Assembly: GCA_031278315.1 (NCBI GenBank)
Contig: JAITKS010000288.1
Span: 1-9,521 of the forward strand
From: Planctomycetaceae bacterium
GTDB lineage: Bacteria; Planctomycetota; Planctomycetia; Pirellulales; Thermoguttaceae
Length of the DNA stretch: 9,521 bases
Direction of reading: 5' to 3'
Below are positions 1-5,152 of this stretch, piece after piece (position 1 is the stretch's first letter; each line of letters begins with the position of its first letter). The position numbers and the translations under genes were made by a program. The notes beneath the pieces were generated by a model. That model was given only the letters and a program-made list of their open reading frames with translations, was not told the DNA's origin and searched no databases.

Positions 1-173
1 GTTGCGACTAAAACTAAATATCAGATGGTTCGGCGGATTTGTTCAAAGAGAATATCGCCGCCTTCCTCTTATCCATATTAGCAAAAAAAATTACCGAATT
101 TTAAAGTAGAAAGAGTATATTAGTTTAAAAAATTATTCCACTAAAATATTACCTTTAAATCTATAATTTAAAA

Positions 174-198
174 ATCCTGTTTATCCTGTAATCTTGTC
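174..198. repeat. Short tandem repeat, ATCCTGT type
   Basis: Three adjacent units are visible: ATCCTGTTT (174-182), ATCCTGTA (183-190) and ATCTTGTC (191-198), followed by an A-run. From memory, very similar ATCCTGT arrays occur in intergenic DNA of many unrelated bacteria. Function unknown. Confidence 0.75.
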
Positions 199-228
199 AA
201 AAAAAACGAAAACAGAAGTTTCGTAATG

Positions 229-254
229 TAGAGACACAATGTCTTGTGTCTCTA
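229..254. repeat. Perfect 11-bp stem hairpin
   Basis: TAGAGACACAA (229-239), loop TGTC, then TTGTGTCTCTA (244-254): an 11-bp perfect stem with a 4-nt loop. It has no U-tract directly after it on the minus strand, so it is not a textbook intrinsic terminator for atpF. It resembles the GTAGAGAC-type hairpin repeats known from cyanobacteria and other phyla. Confidence 0.8.
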
Positions 255-286
255 TGTTTTCTGTGTGTTTTCTGTGGTTAATAAAT
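252..286 (-). repeat. CACAGA-type intergenic repeat, inverted copy
   Basis: On the minus strand this reads TTAACCACAGA, then AAACACACAGA, then AAACATAGA, a degenerate form of the CACAGAG repeat at 2864-2890 and 9119-9145. It shares the leading TTAAC(C/T)ACAGA. It abuts the hairpin at 229-254, so two repeat families are nested together here. Confidence 0.65.
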
Positions 287-296
287 AAATCAATTA

Positions 297-394
297 TTTT
301 AGTCGGGGACACAGGCGGCTTGTTTGCATCGTTTTTTTACAAAAAAAACTAAAGATGCGGTCAAGACAACCGCGATCCTTCTAATAATAAATTA
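297..394. repeat. Decayed copy of four-arm palindromic element
   Basis: This aligns end to end with the element at 2951-3051. Both begin TTTTAG, contain GCATC, a T-run, TAC, an A-run and CTAAAGATGCGGTC in the middle, then GACxACCGCGATCC, and end near AATAAATTA. Here the arms are damaged: the left GCAGGCG hairpin is lost, and the right hairpin is reduced to GCGGT...ACCGC. It ends 8 bp before the last base of the atpF stop codon, so it is immediately 3' of that gene. It could act as a transcript 3' structure, but the decay makes that uncertain. Confidence 0.75.
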
Positions 395-402
395 CTTTTT
401 AT

Positions 403-1314
403 TTAACTTTTTGTGTTTGTAAATTCATCAAGAGCGTCGTGAATTAAAACTCTGTGATGTTCCGGTTTAATTTCAGCATGTATAATTTTACCCGCAAGAT
501 TCGTTACTAAAGTTGCACTTTGTTCTGCAATTTTTTGTAATGCAAAAGTCGTTGCCCCTTCAATTTCTTTCATCGCCCTTTCCCTCTCTTGAACAGCAGA
601 TTCTCTTGCTTTCACGATAATTTCATTTGCAATTTTTTCGCCGTCTTTTCTAGCAGTATCAAGAATAATACGTACCTCTTCCTTCGACTTGTCTAGTTTG
701 TCTTGATATTGTTGTAAGATTTCTTTTGCTTCATCATTTGTTCGTTGTGCAGAATCTATTTTTTCTGCAATATTCGCCTCACGTTGTGCAAGAGCTTTGG
801 CAATAGGACCAAATGCAAACTTGCCAAGTATTCCAAACACTAACAAAAAAATTACAAGAGACCAAACCGCTGTGTCCGAAGCCATCTCAAGCGGATTCAA
901 ATTCGGCTTTTTGTGCGTAGATTGATCCTCCGCCTGAACTTTAACTTTTTGTCCATGATCATCACGATTCGTAATTTCACTATTCACAATAGCCGTACCT
1001 TGCAGACTTGATACATCGCGTAAATCTGAAACTGATTCAGTTGACATCGTTGATTCTGCTGCCTCCGTTGATTCTACTGTCTCCGTTGATTCTGCCGCCT
1101 CTTTTGATTCTGCTGCTTTTGTTGTCTCTGTTAAATCTGTTGCAGAAATCACAGCAATTAACTCGGTATTGGATAAATTCAAGCCCTTGTCAGCTGCCTC
1201 CGAATATTCAAAGAATATCGAAACTAAAAATATTTGAATCAATATCGGCACAAATACCGCTTTACTGTACAGCTTGTTACAGATATAGTTACAACTCTGG
1301 ATTCGAGTTTTCAT
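403..1314 (-). CDS. atpF: F-type ATP synthase F0 subunit b, with signal peptide and low-complexity extension
   Basis: Subunit b forms the peripheral stalk that holds F1 against the rotor. I prefer the ATG at 1314 (303 aa) because AGAGG lies 10 nt upstream (1325-1329); the frame stays open to a TTG at 1383 (326 aa). In 303-aa numbering there is a hydrophobic signal-like segment at 19-36 ending SEAAD, then an acidic Ser/Thr/Glu/Ala-rich linker at about 61-97 with hexapeptide repeats such as EAAEST, then the true membrane anchor at about 148-169 (starting TAVWSLVIFL). The long charged helix runs to the end and includes ALAQREANIAEKID, as in AtpF. The usual b subunit is about 155-175 aa, so half of this protein is extension. 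Planctomycete AtpF proteins often carry a signal-peptide-like extension. Its atpE partner lies upstream on the same strand but 519 bp away. Identification is firm; the start is less so. Confidence 0.92.
   Translation of the reverse strand: MKTRIQSCNYICNKLYSKAVFVPILIQIFLVSIFFEYSEAADKGLNLSNTELIAVISATDLTETTKAAESKEAAESTETVESTEAAESTMSTESVSDLRDVSSLQGTAIVNSEITNRDDHGQKVKVQAEDQSTHKKPNLNPLEMASDTAVWSLVIFLLVFGILGKFAFGPIAKALAQREANIAEKIDSAQRTNDEAKEILQQYQDKLDKSKEEVRIILDTARKDGEKIANEIIVKARESAVQERERAMKEIEGATTFALQKIAEQSATLVTNLAGKIIHAEIKPEHHRVLIHDALDEFTNTKS
1049..1120 (-). repeat. 18-bp tandem repeat inside atpF, four units
   Basis: Four consecutive 18-bp units on the plus strand, each close to GTTGATTCTGCTGCCTCC: 1049-1066, 1067-1084, 1085-1102 and 1103-1120. 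They encode the hexapeptide series of type EAAEST/ETVEST in the linker between the signal segment and the membrane anchor. Because the unit is a multiple of three, copy changes would keep the frame and lengthen or shorten the linker. Confidence 0.88.
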
Positions 1315-1833
1315 TGTTCTAAAACCTCTAATATTATTCGGCAAAGAATCCGCTGACAATTTTTTAAGAATCTTTTGTTTCAAAAAAAATTATCAGCATA
1401 TCGGATTCAATTGCAAGATTATTGTTACATCAATTCACACTGGAAATTGACTCATACGTTCATACCGTTACTCAACTTGATTGATCAAATAATCACCACA
1501 ACACATATCATCACCGCCGCGATCAATAATTTTAATTCAATAATTTTTGATTCATAATTAGATATCCGTTGCATTGCAATCTATCGATCGATTTTCCGAT
1601 TTTCCGAAATGTCGAAATATCGAAATATCGAATCGAAATATAAAATCGGAACAGTACAAAAAAATTAATTTTATTTTTAACAACAAAGTGAATATATGAA
1701 ACACTTCGGAATTTGTAAAATTGCATCATTTGAAACAGTTCTCACATAACATTTTGTTTCGAGCCGTTTATTTATCTAAATGAATGCAGACATTTACACC
1801 TTTGTATCAACGAAACTAATAACACGAAACGTA
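1315..1833. other. 519-bp gene-free spacer between atpE and atpF
   Basis: ATP synthase c and b genes usually sit close together; here 519 bp separate them. Short open frames exist (1375-1557 plus, 1532-1729 minus) but lack ribosome-binding sites and recognisable sequence, and the second runs through the CGA repeat, so I do not call them. The only ordered structure is the 8-bp array at 1585-1641. No strong intrinsic terminator was seen. Confidence 0.6.
1585..1641. repeat. CGAAATAT / CGATTTTC 8-bp tandem array
   Basis: Units all begin CGA: CGATTTTC at 1589-1596 and 1597-1604, CGAAATGT at 1605-1612, CGAAATAT at 1613-1620 and 1621-1628, a short CGAAT at 1629-1633, and CGAAATAT at 1634-1641. It lies between atpE and atpF. 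Confidence 0.8.
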
Positions 1834-2184
1834 TTATCCGATGAATAAACAAAGAAGACAAACTAATAAAGCGATTAGTGCTACTCCTTCTACGAAAGCG
1901 GCAGCGATAAACATTAACGCCCGAAGGTCGCCGAGCATTTGCGGTTGCCGTGCGATAGCTTCAATTGCCCGCGAGCCGATTAGACCGATTCCAATTCCGG
2001 CACCTATCGCTGCAAGTCCGGCACCTATTCCAACTCCAAGATAGCCGAGTGAAGTTTTGGATATTGCCACCGTAGTTGTTTGACCAGCAGTATTGGCATC
2101 GCCCGTTTGAGCAATCGCAACTGCCGGTAAAAATAAAATCAGCAATGCGAAACTGAAAACGAAAAGTCGGGAAAATTTGTTCAC
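1834..2184 (-). CDS. atpE: F-type ATP synthase F0 subunit c (rotor ring)
   Basis: Subunit c forms the membrane ring that carries ions through F0 and turns the rotor. The start is GTG at 2184, supported by AGGAGA (2191-2196) 6 nt upstream. Of 116 residues, the first 25 or so form a signal-peptide-like stretch (hydrophobic LFVFSFALLILFLPAVAIA followed by QTGD). The two-helix hairpin follows: helix 1 with the glycine-rich GAGIGIGLIGSRAIEAIARQP, including the conserved polar-loop ARQP, and helix 2 with the essential carboxylate Glu in FVEGVAL. The residue after Glu is Gly and helix 1 lacks the Gln of sodium-type rings, so proton coupling is likelier. A typical c subunit is about 75-90 aa; the excess here is the leader. 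The subunit-a gene expected upstream is absent; the next gene upstream on this strand is the epimerase. Confidence 0.96.
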   Translation of the reverse strand: MNKFSRLFVFSFALLILFLPAVAIAQTGDANTAGQTTTVAISKTSLGYLGVGIGAGLAAIGAGIGIGLIGSRAIEAIARQPQMLGDLRALMFIAAAFVEGVALIALLVCLLCLFIG

Positions 2185-2190
2185 AGAATT

Positions 2191-2196
2191 TCTCCT
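2191..2196 (-). promoter_or_regulatory. Ribosome-binding site of atpE
   Basis: AGGAGA on the minus strand, 6 nt before the GTG at 2184. It decides for a GTG start and for keeping the signal-like leader in the protein. Confidence 0.85.
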
Positions 2197-2233
2197 TTTG
2201 TATTTAAGGTTAAAGGTTGAAAAGTTAATGGGT

Positions 2234-2274
2234 AAAGTTTAAAGGTTAAAGTTAAAGTTTAAAGTTTAAAGTTT
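2234..2274. repeat. AAAGTTT 7-bp tandem array upstream of atpE
   Basis: Units AAAGTTT, AAAGGTT, AAAGTT, then AAAGTTT three times (2254-2274). Looser relatives (GGTTAAAGGTTGAA, GGTTAATG) extend it to roughly 2203-2325. It starts only a few bases upstream of the atpE ribosome-binding site, so it would form part of the atpE mRNA leader. Confidence 0.8.
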
Positions 2275-2380
2275 GTTAATGGTTAATGATTCAAGGTTGT
2301 TAATGTTTCGAGGTTAAAGGTTGAATGTCAAGTATTATTAAAAGTGTAATTTGATACAACTCATACTATGATTTTCGGCG

Positions 2381-2436
2381 ATTCAACAGTGTAAATTCAA
2401 CAGTGTAAATTCAACAATGTAAATTCAACAATGTAA
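2381..2436. repeat. 14-bp tandem repeat, four perfect-register units
   Basis: ATTCAACAGTGTAA at 2381-2394 and 2395-2408, then ATTCAACAATGTAA at 2409-2422 and 2423-2436. The two left copies are identical to each other, as are the two right copies, and the types differ by one base. This suggests recent unit duplication. Confidence 0.92.
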
Positions 2437-2733
2437 AAGTCTGCTTCCCGATAGGTAAGTTCACAATAGGTAAGCAAACAGCTCGAACCGAAAATTCAAG
2501 TGAGAGCCGTTTAAAATATTTCAATGGAATATTCTAAAATACGGAATATGTAGAAATAATATAGAGACTATTATTCTCTTTTGATTTCTACCGTGTCTGA
2601 TTTATTGTAACGAATATTTAGTAGATTCCATATTTGCTGCGGTTAAAACGTTGCGGGATACATTGTCGATTTGTCTTGTCTTGTGATTTATCGAAATTAT
2701 CAACGCACACTATCAACACACAACGAAGGCATG

Positions 2734-2761
2734 ATTGTACAGGAACAGAAATTATTTGCAA
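2734..2761 (-). promoter_or_regulatory. Candidate sigma-70-type promoter upstream of atpE
   Basis: On the minus strand, TTGCAA (2756-2761) is followed after 16 bp by TACAAT (2734-2739), facing atpE about 550 bp away. In such AT-rich DNA matches like this arise easily, so this is only a candidate. Confidence 0.3.
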
Positions 2762-2832
2762 CTCATACAAAATAGTTTCGTAATTATTCAATATAATATT
2801 TTGTTTTTTACATGAGTTTTTTACAAATTTCT

Positions 2833-2954
2833 GTAATATATCAGTGGAATATTTTTTTTATTAACCACAGAGGACACAGAGAACACAGAGGAAGAATATT
2901 TTGTAATTTTAGATTTTAGATTTTAGATTTAAGTGAATTACTAAAAAATATTTT
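2833..2954 (+). repeat. Composite intergenic repeat, copy A
   Basis: In order: GTAATATATCAG plus TGGAATA and a T-run, TTAAC, three 9-bp CACAGAG units (ACCACAGAG, GACACAGAG, AACACAGAG; 2864-2890), then GTAATTTTAG with 7-bp ATTTTAG units (2906-2933), then GAATTACTAAAAAATATT. The same modules in the same order and strand recur at 9091-9193, so the whole composite behaves as one repeat unit. It merges into the four-arm palindrome at 2951. Confidence 0.85.
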
Positions 2955-3051
2955 AGCTGGGAACGCAGGCGTCCCGCCTGCATCTTTTTTGTACAAAAAA
3001 CAAAACTAAAGATGCGGTCGAGACGACCGCGATCCCAGCAACAATAAATTA
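2951..3051. repeat. Four-arm palindromic (cloverleaf-like) element, intact copy
   Basis: Four nested perfect inverted repeats are visible. An outer closing stem GCTGGGA (2956-2962) pairs with TCCCAGC (3033-3039). The left hairpin is GCAGGCG-TCC-CGCCTGC (2965-2981). The centre is the 16-bp palindrome TTTTTTGTACAAAAAA (2985-3000). The right hairpin is GCGGTCG-AGA-CGACCGC (3014-3030). Together they could extrude as a cruciform in DNA or fold as a three-hairpin RNA closed by a stem. It ends 14 bp before the last base of the epimerase stop codon, so it lies directly 3' of that gene. GCAGGCG...CGCCTGC-type intergenic repeats are known to me from several phyla. A decayed copy is at 297-394. Confidence 0.9.
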
Positions 3052-3065
3052 TTCCACTGTTCGTT

Positions 3066-4046
3066 TTATTGATTGTGATTTTTTTGATTTATGTTGTACT
3101 GATATATTTGATTTATTATTTCATCTAGTTTTGTTTTCGGCTGCCAATTTAATATTCTTTTTGCTTTATTTAGATCAGGAATACGCCGCCGCATGTCATC
3201 GAAACCGTGTCCGTATGCTTCTTCGTATGAGATAAATTTCAATTTAGATTTTGATTTTACGATTTTAATAATTTTCTCCGCAAGCTGCCCAATACTTATT
3301 TCTTCATTACTGCCGATATTTATCACCTGCCCGCTAGCTTGCGGCGAAGATTCAAATTTCAACAACGCTTCAATTACGTCAAAGACAGAGCAGAAACAAC
3401 GTTGCTGTTTGCCGTCGCCATAGACTTCAAGCGGTTCATTTTTTATTGCGGCATTGATAAATCTCGGTATGACCATTCCATATTGTCCGGTTTGCTTTGG
3501 TCCGACTGTGTTGAATAATCTTACAATAAACACAGGTAAACTTGTTTGATAATGATGAGCAAGTACCAGAAACTCATCTAACATTTTTGCCGATGCATAA
3601 GCCCATCGGCGTTTTGAAGTCGCCCCAATAGTGATGTCGTTATCTTCAGCAAAAGGTACGCAATCCGATTTGCCGTAAACTTCACTCGTCGAAGTGAGCA
3701 GCAACGGAACACGATAACGCATACAAACATCAACAAGAGAATCCGTCGTTCTCACAATTCTTTGAACAGTTTCGACCGGACGATCAATTATTAATTTCAC
3801 ACCGACCGCACTCGCTAAATGATAAACGAAATTGTGCTTGGGAACTTCACGCTCAATTAAAGACCGTTCATCCGCCGACGCAATTATTGCACGAAAATTC
3901 AAATTCGACTCAAATTGTGCAATATTATTCCACGTCCCTGTCGAGAGATCATCTATTACCGTAACAAAATCTCCTCGATTCAATAATCCCTCAACCAAAT
4001 GCGAACCAATAAATCCGGCACCTCCGGTAATAAGATATTTTTTCAT
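3066..4046 (-). CDS. NAD-dependent epimerase/dehydratase (extended SDR), UDP-glucuronate decarboxylase/ArnA-like
   Basis: A cytoplasmic nucleotide-sugar-modifying enzyme of 326 aa, the usual length for extended short-chain dehydrogenases. The N-terminal Rossmann dinucleotide motif is TGGAGFIG (residues 7-14), with acidic IDDLSTG at 31-37 suggesting NAD. The catalytic set is TSTSEVYG (118-125) and Y150-x3-K154. STSEVYG and the later YGHGFDDMRRRIPD stretch resemble the decarboxylase domain of ArnA and UDP-xylose synthases, where the Glu and an Arg act in decarboxylation. RLFNTVGP (176-183) and the substrate-side GDGKQQRCF are also standard. Decarboxylase, 4-epimerase and dehydratase cannot be separated by eye. 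The ATG at 4046 is well placed at the Rossmann strand but has no clear ribosome-binding site. It lies 59 bp after the ComEA-like gene, possibly in one transcript. No glycosyltransferases or other sugar genes are nearby. Confidence 0.9.
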   Translation of the reverse strand: MKKYLITGGAGFIGSHLVEGLLNRGDFVTVIDDLSTGTWNNIAQFESNLNFRAIIASADERSLIEREVPKHNFVYHLASAVGVKLIIDRPVETVQRIVRTTDSLVDVCMRYRVPLLLTSTSEVYGKSDCVPFAEDNDITIGATSKRRWAYASAKMLDEFLVLAHHYQTSLPVFIVRLFNTVGPKQTGQYGMVIPRFINAAIKNEPLEVYGDGKQQRCFCSVFDVIEALLKFESSPQASGQVINIGSNEEISIGQLAEKIIKIVKSKSKLKFISYEEAYGHGFDDMRRRIPDLNKAKRILNWQPKTKLDEIINQIYQYNINQKNHNQ

Positions 4047-4105
4047 AATAAGAAATAATTTTTCACACGGGTTATATTTTAAAGTACAAGAAGTATATTA
4101 CAAAA

Positions 4106-4567
4106 TTAATCATGCGAAGAATAATCCGGCTCTGTCAGCAGCATTGACTCTAATTCTGTTTCACGATTAATTTTGATAAACGAATTTATAATTGTGATTT
4201 TATTCTTTCCTATAAGATTTACATTTCGCATATCTTCAATTTTGTCAAATCTGTTTACATCTGAATCTCTGTAGGTAACTATATTTTGCGCTAATTTTTT
4301 ACCGATTCCGGGCAAAGTTTGAATTTCTGCTTTGGTTGCGGTATTCGGGTCAATGTAAAATTCATAATTACGTACAATCGTATCACTAAAATTCTGACTG
4401 TTTCCGCCATTATGAAAGAGCAAAAAAAATAACGTTAATATCATCAAAAAAAACAAAACCACGACTCGATCCTGCTTGCGTAATATTATTGAAGACATCA
4501 AATGATCTTCAACCGTAATATCCGGCAACTCGGTCTCCAATTTTAGATTATCAATTTCTGATTCCAT
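4106..4567 (-). CDS. Membrane-anchored ComEA-like helix-hairpin-helix protein
   Basis: A 153-aa protein with a cytoplasmic-looking acidic N-terminus (1-33), one membrane segment (about 34-52, VVVLFFLMILTLFFLLF), a short linker, and a C-terminal ComEA-type double helix-hairpin-helix. The first hairpin is at about 75-102 (NTATKAEIQTLPGIGKKLA), the second at about 107-131 (FDKIEDMRNVNLIGKNKI). In the family these motifs bind the DNA backbone without sequence preference; in competent bacteria ComEA receives DNA at the outer face of the membrane. A basic LRKQDR just before the membrane segment favours the N-terminus inside and the hairpins outside. No other competence gene is in view, so a role in DNA uptake is inference; other helix-hairpin-helix roles are possible. 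The ATG at 4567 has only a weak GAGTGAGAA-like site upstream. The epimerase gene follows 59 bp later. Confidence 0.86.
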   Translation of the reverse strand: MESEIDNLKLETELPDITVEDHLMSSIILRKQDRVVVLFFLMILTLFFLLFHNGGNSQNFSDTIVRNYEFYIDPNTATKAEIQTLPGIGKKLAQNIVTYRDSDVNRFDKIEDMRNVNLIGKNKITIINSFIKINRETELESMLLTEPDYSSHD

Positions 4568-4594
4568 AATATAATTCTCACTCTTGAAAATTCA

Positions 4595-4612
4595 TTTTTC
4601 GTTACAAAAAAT
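4595..4612 (+). repeat. Exact 18-bp direct repeat, left copy
   Basis: TTTTTCGTTACAAAAAAT, identical to 5038-5055. It lies just upstream of the ComEA-like gene start. Confidence 0.9.
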
Positions 4613-4698
4613 AAATTGAAAATTCAAATGAGATCATTCCATTGAAATATTTTTTTGAAAATACAAAACAAACAAAATAACAAAATACACGAAAAATA

Positions 4699-4725
4699 GT
4701 AATATATCAGCGGAATAATTTTTTT
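4699..4725 (+). repeat. ATATATCAG-GGAATAATTTTTTT element
   Basis: GTAATATATCAGCGGAATAA then a T-run, the same opening module as the composites at 2833 and 9091 but here without the CACAGAG units. Related pieces occur at 8535-8552 and, inverted, near 128-150 and 3043-3059. Confidence 0.75.
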
Positions 4726-4797
4726 CGTTTTTTGGTTGTTTACGAATTTTAAATTATCAATCACATATCTGTTAAATCCCGCAGGGACGACACCTAA

Positions 4798-4823
4798 TTA
4801 GCTTAGCTCCTTCCGTAAGCTAA
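4798..4823. repeat. Perfect 8-bp stem hairpin
   Basis: TTAGCTTA (4798-4805), a 10-nt loop, TAAGCTAA (4816-4823). It follows the TCCC-GCA-GGGA hairpin by 10 bp, and the two look like one intergenic repeat module. There is no T-run after it, so it is not a clear terminator. Confidence 0.75.
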
Positions 4824-4910
4824 AGCATACGGTTAATTGTCTGAACTATGTTTTTTGTGATTTGTATGATTGAAATGATTTTTTAAAAACACGAAAATCA
4901 TATACAATTC

Positions 4911-4946
4911 CTTTTCGTACTTTTCGTGCTTTTCGTGTGTTTCGTG
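4911..4946. repeat. CTTTTCGTG 9-bp tandem array
   Basis: Four 9-bp units: CTTTTCGTA (4911-4919), CTTTTCGTG (4920-4928 and 4929-4937) and TGTTTCGTG (4938-4946). Inverted single pieces (ACACGAAAA) lie to the left at about 4687 and 4889, so the array could pair with them. The type resembles CACGAAA intergenic repeats seen in many bacteria. Confidence 0.82.
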
Positions 4947-5037
4947 TTTAAAAATAAATGCGAACTAATCAATAATATTGAGACAATATACGATCGCCCT
5001 TTCAGGGTGATTTTAGTTTTATGCGTGAACAGTCACC

Positions 5038-5055
5038 TTTTTCGTTACAAAAAAT
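5038..5055 (+). repeat. Exact 18-bp direct repeat, right copy
   Basis: Identical to 4595-4612, 443 bp away. The spacer between holds most of the small repeats of this region. Confidence 0.9.
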
Positions 5056-5076
5056 CTATCGCCGGACATTTCGACG

Positions 5077-5092
5077 AATGAAATTCCGCAAA
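5077..5092 (+). repeat. 16-bp direct repeat flanking the methyltransferase, left copy
   Basis: AATGAAATTCCGCAAA, matching AATGAAATCCCGCAAA at 7413-7428 in 15 of 16 positions and in the same orientation. The pair closely frames the methyltransferase gene. Confidence 0.7.
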
Positions 5093-5152
5093 TTTTAAAT
5101 TTTAAATCTTAAATTTTAAATCTTAAATCTTAAATCTTAAATTTTAAATTTT
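5090..5152. repeat. AAATTTT / AAATCTT 7-bp tandem array, nine units
   Basis: Nine units in perfect register: AAATTTT or AAATCTT from 5090 to 5152. The right third (5130-5152) is coding: it supplies the last codons and the TAA stop of the methyltransferase. The array thus straddles the 3' end of the gene. Confidence 0.92.

Larger units (their letters stand above)
1..402. other. Gene-free, repeat-packed spacer downstream of atpF
   Basis: I found no convincing gene here. The stretch holds, in order, a copy of a TTATTCCAC element (about 128-150), an ATCCTGT short tandem repeat (174-198), a perfect hairpin (229-254), an inverted copy of a CACAGA-type repeat (252-286) and a decayed four-arm palindrome (297-394). 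The first 78-110 bases are open on the plus strand in two frames, with stops at 76-78 and 109-111, and could be the tail of a gene entering from the left, but neither translation is recognisable. The delta-subunit gene that usually follows atpF would run leftwards and does not begin in this stretch. Confidence 0.7.
2185..3065. other. 881-bp spacer between atpE and the epimerase gene
   Basis: No protein-coding gene or RNA gene was recognised. From the atpE side it holds an AAAGTTT array (2234-2274 with degenerate flanks), a 14-bp tandem (2381-2436), a pair of ATAGGTAAG direct repeats (2451-2459 and 2466-2474), a candidate promoter (2734-2761), a composite repeat (2833-2954) and the four-arm palindrome (2951-3051). 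If atpE is transcribed from the promoter suggested here, its leader would be about 540 nt long and repeat-filled. Confidence 0.65.
4568..5129. other. 562-bp gene-free repeat spacer
   Basis: No gene was recognised. It is bracketed by an exact 18-bp direct repeat (4595-4612 and 5038-5055). Inside are a TCAGCGGAATAATTTTTTT element (4699-4725), small hairpins at 4777-4787 (TCCC-GCA-GGGA) and 4997-5007 (CCCT-TTC-AGGG), a perfect 8-bp stem hairpin (4798-4823), and a 9-bp TTTTCGTG array (4911-4946). It ends in the 7-bp array that runs into the methyltransferase gene. Confidence 0.7.

Noticed and set aside
1..110. Possible 3' tail of a plus-strand gene at the left edge (frames ending at 78 or 111)
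   Set aside because: Both translations are short and unrecognisable, and the DNA could equally be spacer.
297..394. Hairpin-like element as an intrinsic terminator of atpF
   Set aside because: It has decayed arms and no T-run directly after a stable stem on the minus strand; it is better described as a repeat copy.
1008..1322. 104-codon plus-strand frame, leucine-rich
   Set aside because: Antisense shadow of the repetitive part of atpF; the Leu/Pro pattern is produced by the 18-bp repeat.
1532..1729. 65-codon minus-strand frame between atpE and atpF
   Set aside because: It reads through the CGA 8-bp array, is dominated by AT-rich codons, and resembles no protein I know.
4911..4946. CRISPR-like array
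   Set aside because: The 9-bp units are directly adjacent with no spacers; it is a simple tandem repeat. The same applies to the other arrays.
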